Of a stretch of DNA of 64,000 nt, positions 18,418-27,760 are shown in pieces. The stretch is from NCBI RefSeq assembly GCF_025685575.1, contig NZ_JAGSYD010000002.1, positions 868,001-932,000 of the forward strand. The letters run 5' to 3'. This DNA is from Granulicella cerasi. Its GTDB lineage: Bacteria > Acidobacteriota > Terriglobia > Terriglobales > Acidobacteriaceae. Each line of letters begins with the position of its first letter. Position 1 is the first letter of the stretch. The translations under genes and the position numbers were made by a program. A model generated the notes under the pieces. The model worked only from the letters and a program-made list of their open reading frames with translations. It ran no database searches and had not been told where the DNA came from.

Positions 18418-20016
18418 ATGGCAAGCCCTCTTTATCAGTCCATCGAATTGCTTTCGCGCGAAAAAGGCATCGACCCGGAGATCGTGGTCGGGGCCGTGGA
18501 AGACGCCATCGCGTTGGCGACGCGCAAGTTCTACAAGACCACCGAGAACATGCGCGGTGAGTTCGACCGCGAGACCGGCGAAATCCGCGCCTATGTCTAC
18601 AAGACCGTCGTCGAAGGCGAAGAGCAGGTAGAAGAACCCGAGAACCAGTTGACGCTCGACGCCGCGCGCGAAATCGCGCCCGAGGTCGAAGTCGGCGGCG
18701 AACTGCGCTTCTATAAGGACACCTCCCCGCTCGGCCGCATCGCCGCGCAGATGGCCAAGCAGGTCATCTTCCAGAAGGTGCGCGAAGCAGAGCGCGACAC
18801 CGTATTCCTCGAATATGGCGACAAGTCCGGCGAAATCATCAATGCGACCGTCAAGCGCCTCGAGCCGATGGACGTGATCTTCGACCTCGGCAAGGCGGAA
18901 GCCCGTATGCCGAAGCGTGAGCAGAGCCGCCTTGAGCAGTTCGCCGTCGGCGAGCGCGTTCGCGTCGTACTGCTTCGCGTGGACCGCGCCGCCAAGGGCC
19001 CGCAGGTCATCGTGAGCCGCGCCGCTCCTGCGCTGGTGCAGAGCCTCTTCCAGTCCGAAGTGCCGGAAATCTACGACGGCACCGTGGCCGTGAAGGCGAT
19101 CGCCCGCGAAGCCGGCGAGCGCACCAAGATCGCCGTACAGAGCCGCGATAAGGACGTCGACCCCGTCGGCGCCTGCGTCGGCATGAAGGGCATGCGCGTG
19201 CAGTCGATCATCCGCGAACTCCGCGGCGAAAAGATCGACATCATCGAGTACTCGGACGAGATCACGACCTTTGCCGAGAAGGCTTTGCAGCCGGCCAAGG
19301 CATCGCGCGTTTCGATCACCGATCTGGCGGAAAAGCAGCTTGAAGTCATCGTGGACGACACGCAGCTTTCGCTCGCCATCGGCAAGAAGGGCCAGAACGT
19401 CCGCCTCGCGGCGAAGCTCCTGGGCTGGAAGATCGACATCAAGAGCGAGGAAGAGAAGCGCCAGGAAGTCGAACAGCAGATGCAGGCGATGAGCGGCGGT
19501 CCGTCGACGCCGATCGAGCAGGTGACCGAACTCGACCACGCCATCATGGAAAAGCTGATCGCCGCTGGCATCACGACCGTGGAAGCCGTGGCCGACATGA
19601 CCGAGGAAGAGCTCGGCGAGGTTCCGGGCATTGGCGAGAAGTCGGTGACCAAGATCGCAACCGCCGTGCGCCACTACTTCGGACACTACGAAGAAGGCGA
19701 AGCGAGGCCTGAAGTCGCCGCGGAAGAGCGTCCGGCGACTCCGGTTGCCGCAGTTGCATCCAACGAGGTCGAGGAGACATCTATGTCACAGACCCCTGAA
19801 GAGATCCTGGCCGCTGAAGGCGCTGAAAACGGTTCGGTAGAAGAAGTAGACACGGTTTCAACCGAAGAGATCGCCGACGCAGAGGATCAGGCTTCGCGCC
19901 TCGATGCCAATGACGACGCGGATGCTCGCGAAGCCGAAATTGAACTGAATAACGACACCATAGATCAGCTTGTCGACGACGCTCAGGAGAATTCGAGCGA
20001 AGGAATCGATGAGTAA
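18418..20016 (+). CDS. nusA: Transcription termination/antitermination factor NusA
   Basis: A 532-aa NusA. The N-terminal RNAP-binding domain (ASPLYQSIELLSREKGIDPE) is followed by S1 (about 130-200), then the KH domains with VGACVGMKGMRVQSIIRELR and LSLAIGKKGQNVRLAAKLLG. A helix-hairpin-helix follows (VPGIGEKSVTKIATAV, about 400). The last about 110 residues are acidic and low-complexity (EEVDTVSTEEIADAEDQ), longer than in minimal NusA. It regulates pausing, termination and antitermination. There is no recognisable SD, since the heptamer array fills the upstream gap. Confidence 0.95.
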   Translation: MASPLYQSIELLSREKGIDPEIVVGAVEDAIALATRKFYKTTENMRGEFDRETGEIRAYVYKTVVEGEEQVEEPENQLTLDAAREIAPEVEVGGELRFYKDTSPLGRIAAQMAKQVIFQKVREAERDTVFLEYGDKSGEIINATVKRLEPMDVIFDLGKAEARMPKREQSRLEQFAVGERVRVVLLRVDRAAKGPQVIVSRAAPALVQSLFQSEVPEIYDGTVAVKAIAREAGERTKIAVQSRDKDVDPVGACVGMKGMRVQSIIRELRGEKIDIIEYSDEITTFAEKALQPAKASRVSITDLAEKQLEVIVDDTQLSLAIGKKGQNVRLAAKLLGWKIDIKSEEEKRQEVEQQMQAMSGGPSTPIEQVTELDHAIMEKLIAAGITTVEAVADMTEEELGEVPGIGEKSVTKIATAVRHYFGHYEEGEARPEVAAEERPATPVAAVASNEVEETSMSQTPEEILAAEGAENGSVEEVDTVSTEEIADAEDQASRLDANDDADAREAEIELNNDTIDQLVDDAQENSSEGIDE

Positions 20017-20027
20017 AGTTCCACAAA

Positions 20028-20062
20028 ATCGGGCAGCGAAGACGCAATCTTCGCTGCCCGAT
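20028..20062 (+). terminator. Hairpin between nusA and infB
   Basis: A perfect 15-bp stem ATCGGGCAGCGAAGA / TCTTCGCTGCCCGAT with loop CGCAA, 11 bp after the nusA stop. It lacks a T-run (AAAACAGG follows), so it may be a processing or attenuation structure, not a full terminator. Confidence 0.6.
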
Positions 20063-20228
20063 AAAACAGGCACTAACAAATTTGCAACGTTCGCGCGATA
20101 ATGTAAGCAGAGGCGAGCGTTGTTTGTGACCAACGCCACCTCGACACTCTTCAACGACAAGGTTTTCTATGACCAGCTAGCGCCGAAGAGTCGGCCCACG
20201 GTGAACCGCGCGGCCCAACAAGGATTGA

Positions 20229-23200
20229 ATGAGCAAAGTTCGTATCAATGATCTCGCCCGTGAGCTTGAAGTCAAGAGCAAGTCGATTCTCGACGCCTTG
20301 ACCGCCGTTGGCGTTACCGAAAAGAAGACCCACTCCTCGTCCATTGAGGAAGACGAAGCCGAAAAGGTCCGTGGCTATCTGACCCGCGGCTCGCGTCCGG
20401 CTGCAGCGAAAACCGCTGCTCCTGCGAACGATAAGGGCTTCGACCTCTCGAAAGTTTCCAAGCCCGGCGACGCGCTGAAGGCGATCCTGGAGCGCAAGCA
20501 GGCCGAACAGGCCGCGAAGAATGCGCCCCCGGTGGCTCCGCGTCCGGCTGTGGCTGTTGCTCCCCCGGCTCGTCCGGTGGTGGCAGCTCCCCCCGCTGGC
20601 GTCGTGCGTCCCGCCGTGGCGGTGGCTCCTCCGGCAGCGCCTGTGGTGGCCGCTCCGGCAGCGCCTGCGCCCGTCGTGAACGCGGCTCCTGCTGCGCCCG
20701 CAGCACCGGCCGCACCTGTGCGCCGCGTGGTGATGCCGCAGACCCGTCGCGAGGGACCGAACATCATCTCCCCAGCACCGGCAATCGCGAGCAAGCAGCC
20801 CGCAAACCCGGTCGTGGTCGTGCGTCCGGCAGCCGTTCCGGCTGCGCCCGCAGCGGCGACTCCGGCGGCAGCGGCTCCCCGTCCCGCAGCACCGGCAGCG
20901 CCCGTAGTGGCAGCGCCGCCCGCTGCGCCTGCGGTGGAAGCACCGACCGCGCCCGTGGAAGCTCCGGCAGCCGCAGCAGCGCCTGAGGCACCGGCGGCTC
21001 CTGCAGCCCCGGCTACACCGGTTCGTCGCGTGATCATGCCGCAGACCGGCCCGCGCCCCACCTACACGGCCGCTCCTGGAGCAGCCGCGGCGGTGCGTCG
21101 CCCCATCTTTGAGCGTCCGCGCCCCGGCGCAGGCGGCCCTGGCGGTCCCGGAGGCAACTTCCCTCCCGGCTCGCGTCCGCCGCTCGCACCTGGCGCACGT
21201 CGCCCGATGCACCCGACGCGTTCGTTCCCGGGTGGTCCCGGAGGCCCTGGCGGCCCCGGCGGCCGTCCTGGCTTCCCGCCGCGTCCTGGCTTTGGCAATC
21301 GCCCCGGCTTCGGTGGCCCGCGCGCAGGCGTAGGCCCCGGTGGCATGTTGCCGCCAGCGGATGCCCCGGCAGCACCGGGAGCCAATCGTCCCGGAGCTCG
21401 TCCTGCTGGACGTGGCCGTGCGGGCGGACAACGCTACGAGAAGAACAAGGAAGTCGCTCTCAAGGGCTACCAGCCGCGCTCCGGCGCAGCTCAGATCCCC
21501 ATGGGCCAGGTGCCGATCACCAAGCAGATCACGGTGACGGAAGGTATCTCGGTAAAGGACCTCGCTGAAAAGCTCGACATTCGCGGTAAGGACCTCATCG
21601 CCACGCTGCTCATGCGCGGCGTCATGGTGACCGTGAACCAGTCGCTCGACGGCGAACTCGTCAAGGACGTAGCGCGCCAGTTTGGTGCGGACGCCACCGT
21701 CATCTCGGTGGAAGAGCAGCTGGAGAACGAAGCGCTCGAGACCCTGATCGAGAACACCGAAGGCCTTGTCGAAATCACGCGCGCCCCGGTCGTCACGATC
21801 ATGGGCCACGTCGATCACGGTAAGACCTCGCTGCTCGACGCGATCCGCTCGACGGACGTGGCGGCTGGCGAAGCCGGCGGCATCACGCAGCACATCGGTG
21901 CGTACAAGGTGCACGTCACCAAGCCCGATTCGCCGGCGTTCGGTCGCGAGATCGTCTTCCTCGATACCCCGGGCCACGAAGCCTTCACCCGCATGCGTGC
22001 TCGCGGTGCGAAGATCACCGACATCGTCGTCGTGGTCGTCGCGGCCGATGACGGCGTGATGCCCCAGACACTCGAAGCCATCGATCACGCCCGCGCGGCG
22101 AAGGTTCCGATGATCGTGGCGGTCAACAAGATCGATAAGCCCGAAGCCGATCCCTCGAAGGTCATGCAGCAGCTTGCTGCGCGTGGCGTTCAGGCGACCA
22201 GCATGGGTGGAGACATCGAATTCGTTGAAGTTTCGGCCAAGAAGCGCCTGAACCTCGACGGCCTCGAAGAAATGATCTGCCTGGTCGCAGACACGAACGA
22301 GCAAAAGGCCACGCCGGACCGCCCCGCAGTGGGTACGGTCATCGAAGCCAAGCTCGATCGCGGTCGCGGTGCGGTGGCATCGATCCTCGTGCAGAACGGT
22401 ACGCTGAAGTCGGGCGACAGCTTCATCGTCGGCAACACCTTCGGCAAGATCCGCGCCATGTTCGATGATCGTGGTCGCGCTATCGACGAAGCCGGTCCTT
22501 CGACCCCGGTCGAAATCCTCGGCCTCGAGTCGATCCCGGATGCGGGCGACACCTTCCTCGTCATGGCCGATCGCGACCGTGCCAAGGAAATCGCCAAGTA
22601 CCGCTCGATGAAGGAGCGCGAAGCTCAGCTTGCGAAGTCCTCGCGCGTCTCGCTCGAAGGCCTCTCCGAGCAAATCAAGATGGCGGGCGTCAAGGACCTC
22701 AACCTTATCCTCAAGGGCGACGTGCAGGGCTCGGTGGAAGTACTCGCCGACAGCCTCAGCCGCATGTCGACCGAGAAGGTGCGCGTCAAGGTGCTGCACT
22801 CCGGCGTCGGTGCCATCACCGAATCCGATGTGCTGCTCGCGACGGCGTCGAACGCCATCATCATCGGCTTCAACGTGCGCCCCGAGCGCAAGGCACAGGA
22901 CCTCGCCGATCAGGAAAAGGTCGAGATTCGCCTGCACTCGATCATCTACGAGCTCCAGGACGAGATGACGAAGGCGATGCTCGGCTTGCTCGACACCGTC
23001 TACAAGGAGAACTACGAAGGCCGCGCCGAAGTGCTCAACGTCTTCAAGATCACCAAGGTCGGTCAGATCGCCGGTTCGGTCGTGCGCGATGGTCTCATCA
23101 AGCGCGACATGGGCGTCCGCGTACTGCGCGACGGCACCGAGGTCTGGAAGGGCAAGTTCGCTTCCCTCAAGCGCTTCAAGGATGACGTCTCCGAAGTCCG

Positions 23201-23399
23201 CCAGGGCGTCGAGTGCGGTATCGATCTCGCCGGCTTCAAGGACATCAAGGTGGGCGACATCATCGAGGCCTTCACGACCGAGAAGATGGCCGCCGATCTG
23301 GGCCACAACGTTGCTGACCTCAAGAAGCAGCAGATGGCCGAGCTCGCCAAGGCGAAGGAAGCTGAAGACGAAGCCAAGAAGGCAGAAGCCAGCGTCTAA
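20229..23399 (+). CDS. infB: Translation initiation factor IF-2
   Basis: A 1056-aa IF-2. It starts [20 protein letters not shown], the IF2N domain. Residues about 55-400 are a long Ala/Pro/Val- then Gly/Pro/Arg-rich spacer. A second IF2N-like segment ([19 protein letters not shown]) precedes the GTPase domain with G1 GHVDHGKTS near residue 526, DTPGHEAF and NKIDKPEAD. The C-terminal domains binding fMet-tRNA follow. It recruits initiator tRNA to the 30S subunit. AAGGA six to seven bases upstream supports the ATG. The usual ylxR/ylxQ genes between nusA and infB are absent; rbfA is not next. Confidence 0.96.
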   Translation: MSKVRINDLARELEVKSKSILDALTAVGVTEKKTHSSSIEEDEAEKVRGYLTRGSRPAAAKTAAPANDKGFDLSKVSKPGDALKAILERKQAEQAAKNAPPVAPRPAVAVAPPARPVVAAPPAGVVRPAVAVAPPAAPVVAAPAAPAPVVNAAPAAPAAPAAPVRRVVMPQTRREGPNIISPAPAIASKQPANPVVVVRPAAVPAAPAAATPAAAAPRPAAPAAPVVAAPPAAPAVEAPTAPVEAPAAAAAPEAPAAPAAPATPVRRVIMPQTGPRPTYTAAPGAAAAVRRPIFERPRPGAGGPGGPGGNFPPGSRPPLAPGARRPMHPTRSFPGGPGGPGGPGGRPGFPPRPGFGNRPGFGGPRAGVGPGGMLPPADAPAAPGANRPGARPAGRGRAGGQRYEKNKEVALKGYQPRSGAAQIPMGQVPITKQITVTEGISVKDLAEKLDIRGKDLIATLLMRGVMVTVNQSLDGELVKDVARQFGADATVISVEEQLENEALETLIENTEGLVEITRAPVVTIMGHVDHGKTSLLDAIRSTDVAAGEAGGITQHIGAYKVHVTKPDSPAFGREIVFLDTPGHEAFTRMRARGAKITDIVVVVVAADDGVMPQTLEAIDHARAAKVPMIVAVNKIDKPEADPSKVMQQLAARGVQATSMGGDIEFVEVSAKKRLNLDGLEEMICLVADTNEQKATPDRPAVGTVIEAKLDRGRGAVASILVQNGTLKSGDSFIVGNTFGKIRAMFDDRGRAIDEAGPSTPVEILGLESIPDAGDTFLVMADRDRAKEIAKYRSMKEREAQLAKSSRVSLEGLSEQIKMAGVKDLNLILKGDVQGSVEVLADSLSRMSTEKVRVKVLHSGVGAITESDVLLATASNAIIIGFNVRPERKAQDLADQEKVEIRLHSIIYELQDEMTKAMLGLLDTVYKENYEGRAEVLNVFKITKVGQIAGSVVRDGLIKRDMGVRVLRDGTEVWKGKFASLKRFKDDVSEVRQGVECGIDLAGFKDIKVGDIIEAFTTEKMAADLGHNVADLKKQQMAELAKAKEAEDEAKKAEASV

Positions 23400-23420
23400 T
23401 TCACGAACCATTACAAAACA

Positions 23421-23451
23421 AAAACGCCGCGAGCCATCGCGGCGTTTTTCT
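23421..23451 (+). terminator. Intrinsic terminator of infB
   Basis: AAAACGCCGCGA / TCGCGGCGTTTT with loop GCCA and trailing TTTTTCTTG, 21 bp after the infB stop. Confidence 0.88.
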
Positions 23452-23482
23452 TGCGCGTTAGCATAGAGACAGGAGTTCCCCC

Positions 23483-24187
23483 TTGCCGTTGCAACGCCGA
23501 GATTGCCTTACCTGCATTGCCCGCGGGCCGGATTGCTTTTGCCATCTGCCGCACGAAGCCCTGCGCGATCTGCAGGGGCTGGGACGCAACGTGGTGCTTA
23601 GCAAAGGTCAGCAGTTGATGCACGAAGGCGATGAGGCTGAGCAGGTATACATGGTCTGTGCGGGGCACCTGAAGCTCTATGCGTCTTCTGCCGACGGCAA
23701 GGTGCTGCTGCTGCGTATGGCTGGCCCCGGGGATGTGCTCGGTCTGGCATCGGCGATCCGCGGCACACAGCAGAAGCTCACGGTGGAAGCGCTCGAGCCT
23801 TGCGAAGTAAAGTCCGTCCGCAAGCCGGAGTTCCTGCGCTTTGCGGAGAAGTATCGCGAGGCGGGCAAGAACATCGCCAACGCCACGGCGAAGGAGTACG
23901 AGACAGCACTCGTCAGCGCGCGACGTCTTGCGTTGTCTGGCTCGGCGAGCGCCAAGCTGGCCAGCCTACTCTTCGAGCTGGCGCAGCTCAACGGCCACGA
24001 CACGAAGGCAAACGCGGTTGAGATCCCCATGCCGCTCACGCACGAGGAACTCGGCTCGATGTGCGGGATCTCGCGCGAAACCGTCACGCGTACACTCACT
24101 CGTTTTGCGGCGGAAGGTTCGGTCGAGCAGCTGCCCGGTCGCCTTGTAGTTCGTGATCTTCCAGCTCTTGAAGCGCATTTCAGCTAA
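23483..24187 (+). CDS. Crp/Fnr-family transcription regulator with Fnr-like cysteines
   Basis: A 234-aa regulator. The start is a TTG with AGGAG eight bases upstream. N-terminal cysteines lie at 8, 11, 18 and 20 and a further one at 107. The C-x2-C-x6-C plus distant Cys pattern recalls the [4Fe-4S] ligands of FNR, so oxygen or NO sensing is plausible but unproven. The cNMP-like barrel runs about 25-140. The winged helix has recognition helix CGISRETVTRTLTRF: SRETVxR matches the CRP residues that read TGTGA. A CRP-type palindrome lies at 26198-26215 in front of the neighbouring oxidase operon, towards which this gene converges. Confidence 0.85.
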   Translation: MPLQRRDCLTCIARGPDCFCHLPHEALRDLQGLGRNVVLSKGQQLMHEGDEAEQVYMVCAGHLKLYASSADGKVLLLRMAGPGDVLGLASAIRGTQQKLTVEALEPCEVKSVRKPEFLRFAEKYREAGKNIANATAKEYETALVSARRLALSGSASAKLASLLFELAQLNGHDTKANAVEIPMPLTHEELGSMCGISRETVTRTLTRFAAEGSVEQLPGRLVVRDLPALEAHFS

Positions 24188-24202
24188 CAGCTTTCCACTC
24201 TA

Positions 24203-24236
24203 AGACAAAAAATACAGGGGAGGTTTCCCTCCCCTG
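24203..24236 (-). terminator. Intrinsic terminator of the oxidase operon
   Basis: Minus strand: CAGGGGAGG / CCTCCCCTG with loop GAAA, then TATTTTTTG. It lies between the convergent ctaD and Crp/Fnr genes and can also act on the plus strand more weakly. Confidence 0.8.
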
Positions 24237-24242
24237 CTTGGG

Positions 24243-25907
24243 CTAACCGACGAGATCGTGGTCCGGTTGCGGCGCGTACTCGTAGTCGTACGCTTCGTGC
24301 ACCACGATCGGAATCTCCTTGAAGTTCTCCACCGGCGGAGGCGAAGGCACGGTCCACTCGAGTCCATACGCTCCCCATGGATTCGCCGATGCCTTCTTGC
24401 CGTACTTCAGCGACCAGCAGAGATAGCAGAGTGTGAGCAGGTATCCCATGCCCATCACCGACGCCCCTGCGGTCGAGAAGACATTCAGCACCTGCCACTC
24501 CGGCGGATACATGCCATAGCGCCGCGGCATGCCCAGGTAGCCGACGATGAAGAGCGGACCGAAGGTGAAGAAGAAGCCGATGAAGATAATGATCGCGGCG
24601 ACCTTTGCCAGCGGTTCCGAATACATGCGCCCGGTCATCTTGGGCCACCAAAAATGGAGCCCCCCGAGGTAACCCATGATGACCGAGCCCACCATCACGA
24701 AGTGAAAGTGCGCGACGACGAAGTAGGTCTCCGTCAGGTGCACATCCATTCCCAGCGACCCAAGAAATACGCCCGTGCATCCACCGATAACGAACAAACC
24801 GAGGAAGCACAACGCATAGACCAGAGGCGCGCTGAACGTGATGGAGCCTTTATAAAGAGTCGCCAGCCAGTTGAAGGTCTTGATGGCCGAAGGCACCGCA
24901 ACCAGCATCGTGAGCAGCGAAAAGACGAGCGCCGAGTACTGGCTGACGCCCATGATGAACATGTGGTGCTCCCACACCAGGAAGCCGAAGACGGCGATCG
25001 CAACTGAAGAGAACGCCACAGCGGTGTAGCCGAAGATGCGCTTGCGCGTGAAGCAGGCGATGATCTCCGAGATCACGGCCATCGACGGCAGCAGCATCAC
25101 ATACACCGCCGGGTGCGAGTAGAACCAGAACAAGTGCTGGAATAGCAGAGGGTCGCCACCGATCGCAGGATCGAAGATGCCGATACCGACCAGGCGTTCC
25201 AGGGCGACGAGCACGATGGCAATCGCCACCACCGGCGTGCCGAGCACCATGATGATCGACGCCGCGTAGTGCGACCACACGAAGAGCGGCAGACGGAACC
25301 ATGTAAGCCCCGGTGCTCTCATACGATGCACCGTCACGATGAAGTTCAAGCCGGTGAAGATCGACGAGAAGCCCGCGACGAACGCTGCCAGGCCTGCAGA
25401 GATCACGTTCGTGTTCACGAAGCGTGTCGAGAGCGGCGCTGTGAAGGTCCAGCCCGTATCCACACCGCCCGCAGCCACAGTGCCCAGCAACAGCAACCCT
25501 GCGACGAGGAAGCAGTACCAGCTCAGCAGGTTGATGCGCGGAAACGCGAGGTCTCTTGCGCCCAGCATCAGCGGCAGGATGAAGTTGCCGATCACCGCAG
25601 GGATCGCAGGGATGAGCACGAAGAAGACCATCACCACGCCGTGCATGGTGAACACCTTGTTGAAGGTGTCGAGCGACATCATGTCCGGCTGCGGCGTCAG
25701 CAGTTCAAGGCGAAGCATGAAGGCCAACAGGCCACCGATGATGAAGAAGAACGTGACGCCCATCAGGTACAGCCACGCGATGCGCTTGTGGTCCTGCGTG
25801 AGCAACCAGCTCTTCACGCCGTGCGAGGCGTTCAGGTAATTCAGCTCGGCCTCGGCCGGCTCATTCCGATCGACAGTAAGGGGGGCGGTGACTGCTGCGG
25901 AACTCAT
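24243..25907 (-). CDS. ctaD: Cytochrome c oxidase subunit I (haem-copper, A2-like)
   Basis: A 554-aa integral membrane protein with about 12 helices, the catalytic subunit of an aa3/caa3-type terminal oxidase. Metal-ligand blocks are visible: MHGVVMVFF (haem a His), [13 protein letters not shown] (CuB His), and [12 protein letters not shown] near the C-terminus. The helix VI motif is YSHPAVY, not HPEVY, so the K/D-channel Glu is replaced by the YS pair of A2-type enzymes such as Rhodothermus. AGGAG nine bases upstream supports the ATG at 25907, which overlaps the stop of the Cys-rich gene. No subunit II or III gene is beside it, which is unusual. Confidence 0.92.
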   Translation of the reverse strand: MSSAAVTAPLTVDRNEPAEAELNYLNASHGVKSWLLTQDHKRIAWLYLMGVTFFFIIGGLLAFMLRLELLTPQPDMMSLDTFNKVFTMHGVVMVFFVLIPAIPAVIGNFILPLMLGARDLAFPRINLLSWYCFLVAGLLLLGTVAAGGVDTGWTFTAPLSTRFVNTNVISAGLAAFVAGFSSIFTGLNFIVTVHRMRAPGLTWFRLPLFVWSHYAASIIMVLGTPVVAIAIVLVALERLVGIGIFDPAIGGDPLLFQHLFWFYSHPAVYVMLLPSMAVISEIIACFTRKRIFGYTAVAFSSVAIAVFGFLVWEHHMFIMGVSQYSALVFSLLTMLVAVPSAIKTFNWLATLYKGSITFSAPLVYALCFLGLFVIGGCTGVFLGSLGMDVHLTETYFVVAHFHFVMVGSVIMGYLGGLHFWWPKMTGRMYSEPLAKVAAIIIFIGFFFTFGPLFIVGYLGMPRRYGMYPPEWQVLNVFSTAGASVMGMGYLLTLCYLCWSLKYGKKASANPWGAYGLEWTVPSPPPVENFKEIPIVVHEAYDYEYAPQPDHDLVG

Positions 25908-26152
25908 GAATACACACTCCTTGCGCTGGAGCCGAACGCGGGCAACGTAGCTGCTGCCAGCGCTCGCAGCGCCTGCTCGGCGACAGCGAAGACGATCATC
26001 GGCGGGCATGCCTCCGAGGTGCCGTAGCCCGCGCAGGGCGCGTCCTTCGGGCAAACGACCGCGCGACGCAAAGCGTTCTTGCATCCCGGGCAGTTCCCTT
26101 TGCAGGACGATTCTTTGCCAGCCGACTTCTTTTGCAGAATGTTGAACGACAT
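25904..26152 (-). CDS. Cys-rich small protein, 82 aa, translationally coupled to ctaD
   Basis: I do not recognise the family. Six cysteines are at residues 17, 21, 24, 34, 40 and 49, in [12 protein letters not shown] then [13 protein letters not shown] and EACPP. The C-x3-C-x2-C beginning suggests a metal or Fe-S site. There is no membrane helix or signal peptide; the tail is an Ala-rich helix. GGAG seven bases before the ATG at 26152 and the ATGA overlap with ctaD support expression. Its position suggests a role in oxidase assembly, metal supply or sensing, but this is inference only. Confidence 0.68.
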   Translation of the reverse strand: MSFNILQKKSAGKESSCKGNCPGCKNALRRAVVCPKDAPCAGYGTSEACPPMIVFAVAEQALRALAAATLPAFGSSARSVYS

Positions 26153-26197
26153 CGCTGTTCTCCGTGACCTAAGCATCGCGCTGCCTGGCGCGCGGCG

Positions 26198-26215
26198 CTG
26201 TGATGGCCGTCACAG
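26198..26215. promoter_or_regulatory. CRP-type palindromic operator
   Basis: CTGTGATGGCCGTCACAG is a perfect palindrome in the TGTGA-N6-TCACA form, 46 bp upstream of the Cys-rich gene ATG. It is likely bound by a Crp/Fnr protein such as the one encoded at 23483-24187, whose SRETVTR recognition helix suits TGTGA half-sites. Confidence 0.72.
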
Positions 26216-26438
26216 GGTTTGTCGTTGGTGTGTAAAAGTGCTGTCGCGAGTCGTCAGCGAAAAGAGAACGACACCTTCCCTGACATACTCGTCACTGAAT
26301 CACTGACACGCTGGAAAGATCGCTTCCACCTCAACGATCCGCGAATCCCGCCGGAACTCTGGACATGCGGATCCCTGGCACTCTGATGTGCGCGACACCA
26401 TGCCACCCGGGATGAAAACGCGAGATACTGAACACGCT

Positions 26439-27614
26439 ATGAATCTCGACGCTTTGCAAACGGCTCTTCGCGACAACAACCTCGACGGCTGGCTCTTCTA
26501 CGACCACCATCACCGCGACCCCATCGCCTACCGCATCCTCGGACTGGATGCGAACAGCTTCGTATCGCGTCGCTGGTTCTATTTCGTGCCTGCGTACGGT
26601 CAGCCGAAGAAGCTCGTGCATCGCATCGAACCCGGCAAGCTCGACACGCTGCCCGGCGCAAAGGAAGAGTATTCGTCGTGGCAGGAGCTTGAGGCCAAGC
26701 TCGCTGCAATGCTCGGAGGTGCGCGCACCGTGGCGATGCAATACTCGCCGCGCAACGCCATCATGTACGTCGCGATGGTCGATGCAGGCACGGTCGAACT
26801 CGTGCGCTCCTTCGGCAAGGACGTGCGCTCGTCCGCGGACCTCGTCAGCGTCTTCGAAGCAGTGCTCACCGAAGAGCAGATCGCCACACACTACGTCGCG
26901 CAACAGCGACTCGATGGCGTGCTGCAAGCTGCATGGAAGAAGATCGGAGACGACGTGCGCGCAGGCCGCGCCATCGGCGAGATCGACGTCGTGAACTTCC
27001 TGCTTGAGGGCATCGCTCGCGAAGGCCTCTTCACCGACCACGGCCCCAACTGTTCGGCAGGACCGAACTCCGCAGACTCGCACTACGAGCCGACGCGCGA
27101 TAGCTCACGCCTGATCCAGCGCGGAGACTTCGTGCTGATTGACGTATGGGCGAAGCTGGCGAATGATCCGAGCGCGATCTGGTACGACATCACGTGGACC
27201 GGCGTCGTCGATCGCGAACCCACTGAGCGCGAAACGCTCATCTTCAACACCGTGCGCGATGCTCGCGATGCTTCGATCGCAGCGGTTGAAAAAGCTTACG
27301 CGGAAGGCCGCAGCATCGCAGGCTGGGAAGCCGACGATGCCTCCCGCAACGTGATTCGCGAGGCAGGCTTCGGCCAGTGGTTCACGCACCGTACCGGCCA
27401 CAATATCGCCATCGAACTGCACGGCAACGGCGCGCACCTCGACAACCTCGAGACACACGACGAACGCCTGCTGCTGCCGAACACCTGCTTCTCCGTCGAG
27501 CCGGGCATTTACTTCCCCGGCGAGTTCGGCGTGCGCAGCGAGGTAAACATGATCACGCGGCCCGGCAAGGCCGTCGTGACCGGGCCGCGACAAACGGAAC
27601 TTGTGCGGATCTAA
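26439..27614 (+). CDS. M24-family aminopeptidase P-like metallopeptidase
   Basis: A 391-aa pita-bread peptidase. Metal ligands are Asp in FVLIDVWAKL, Asp in IWYDITWTG, His in THRTGHNIAIELHG, Glu in FSVEPGIYFPG and Glu in VRSEVNMIT, the M24 set. The N-terminal half is the creatinase-like domain. This suits X-Pro or related dipeptide cleavage, but the N-terminal domain is divergent. The start is uncertain: ATG at 26439 is used, and ATG at 26412 gives nine more residues; neither has a clear SD. It stands alone, with a palindromic repeat 14 bp downstream. Confidence 0.88.
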   Translation: MNLDALQTALRDNNLDGWLFYDHHHRDPIAYRILGLDANSFVSRRWFYFVPAYGQPKKLVHRIEPGKLDTLPGAKEEYSSWQELEAKLAAMLGGARTVAMQYSPRNAIMYVAMVDAGTVELVRSFGKDVRSSADLVSVFEAVLTEEQIATHYVAQQRLDGVLQAAWKKIGDDVRAGRAIGEIDVVNFLLEGIAREGLFTDHGPNCSAGPNSADSHYEPTRDSSRLIQRGDFVLIDVWAKLANDPSAIWYDITWTGVVDREPTERETLIFNTVRDARDASIAAVEKAYAEGRSIAGWEADDASRNVIREAGFGQWFTHRTGHNIAIELHGNGAHLDNLETHDERLLLPNTCFSVEPGIYFPGEFGVRSEVNMITRPGKAVVTGPRQTELVRI

Positions 27615-27627
27615 AACTCGGTAAAAC

Positions 27628-27746
27628 GGGTGCCCCACATCTCGATTTCTCAGATGTGAGTCTGCAGGATTCCCGCGAGCAGAGCTTCCGCGAGCTGAAC
27701 ATCAGCGCTCTCCCACATCTGCAGCAAGCGCAGATGTGGGGCACCC
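27628..27746. repeat. Palindromic repeat family B (GTGCCCCAC type), copy 1
   Basis: Terminal 15-nt arms GGGTGCCCCACATCT (27628-27642) and AGATGTGGGGCACCC (27732-27746) are perfect inverted repeats. The 119-bp element has no open frame. A second copy is at 56830-56936. It ends 15 bp from the hydrolase stop codon and may serve as its terminator. Confidence 0.85.
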
Positions 27747-27760
27747 GACGTCCTTGCCGA

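Noticed and set aside
17926-19686. A 586-aa minus-strand frame across rimP and nusA
   Set aside because: Antisense to two clear genes; low-complexity His/Asp/Leu content and no recognisable motif.
20151-23411. A 1086-aa open frame on the minus strand across infB
   Set aside because: It is the antisense shadow of infB: biased third positions keep the frame open. Its sequence is Arg/His/Gly/Cys-rich with no domains and no SD, while infB is certain.
25269-26027. 252-aa plus-strand frame opposite ctaD
   Set aside because: Antisense to a conserved membrane protein; charged repeats typical of shadow frames.
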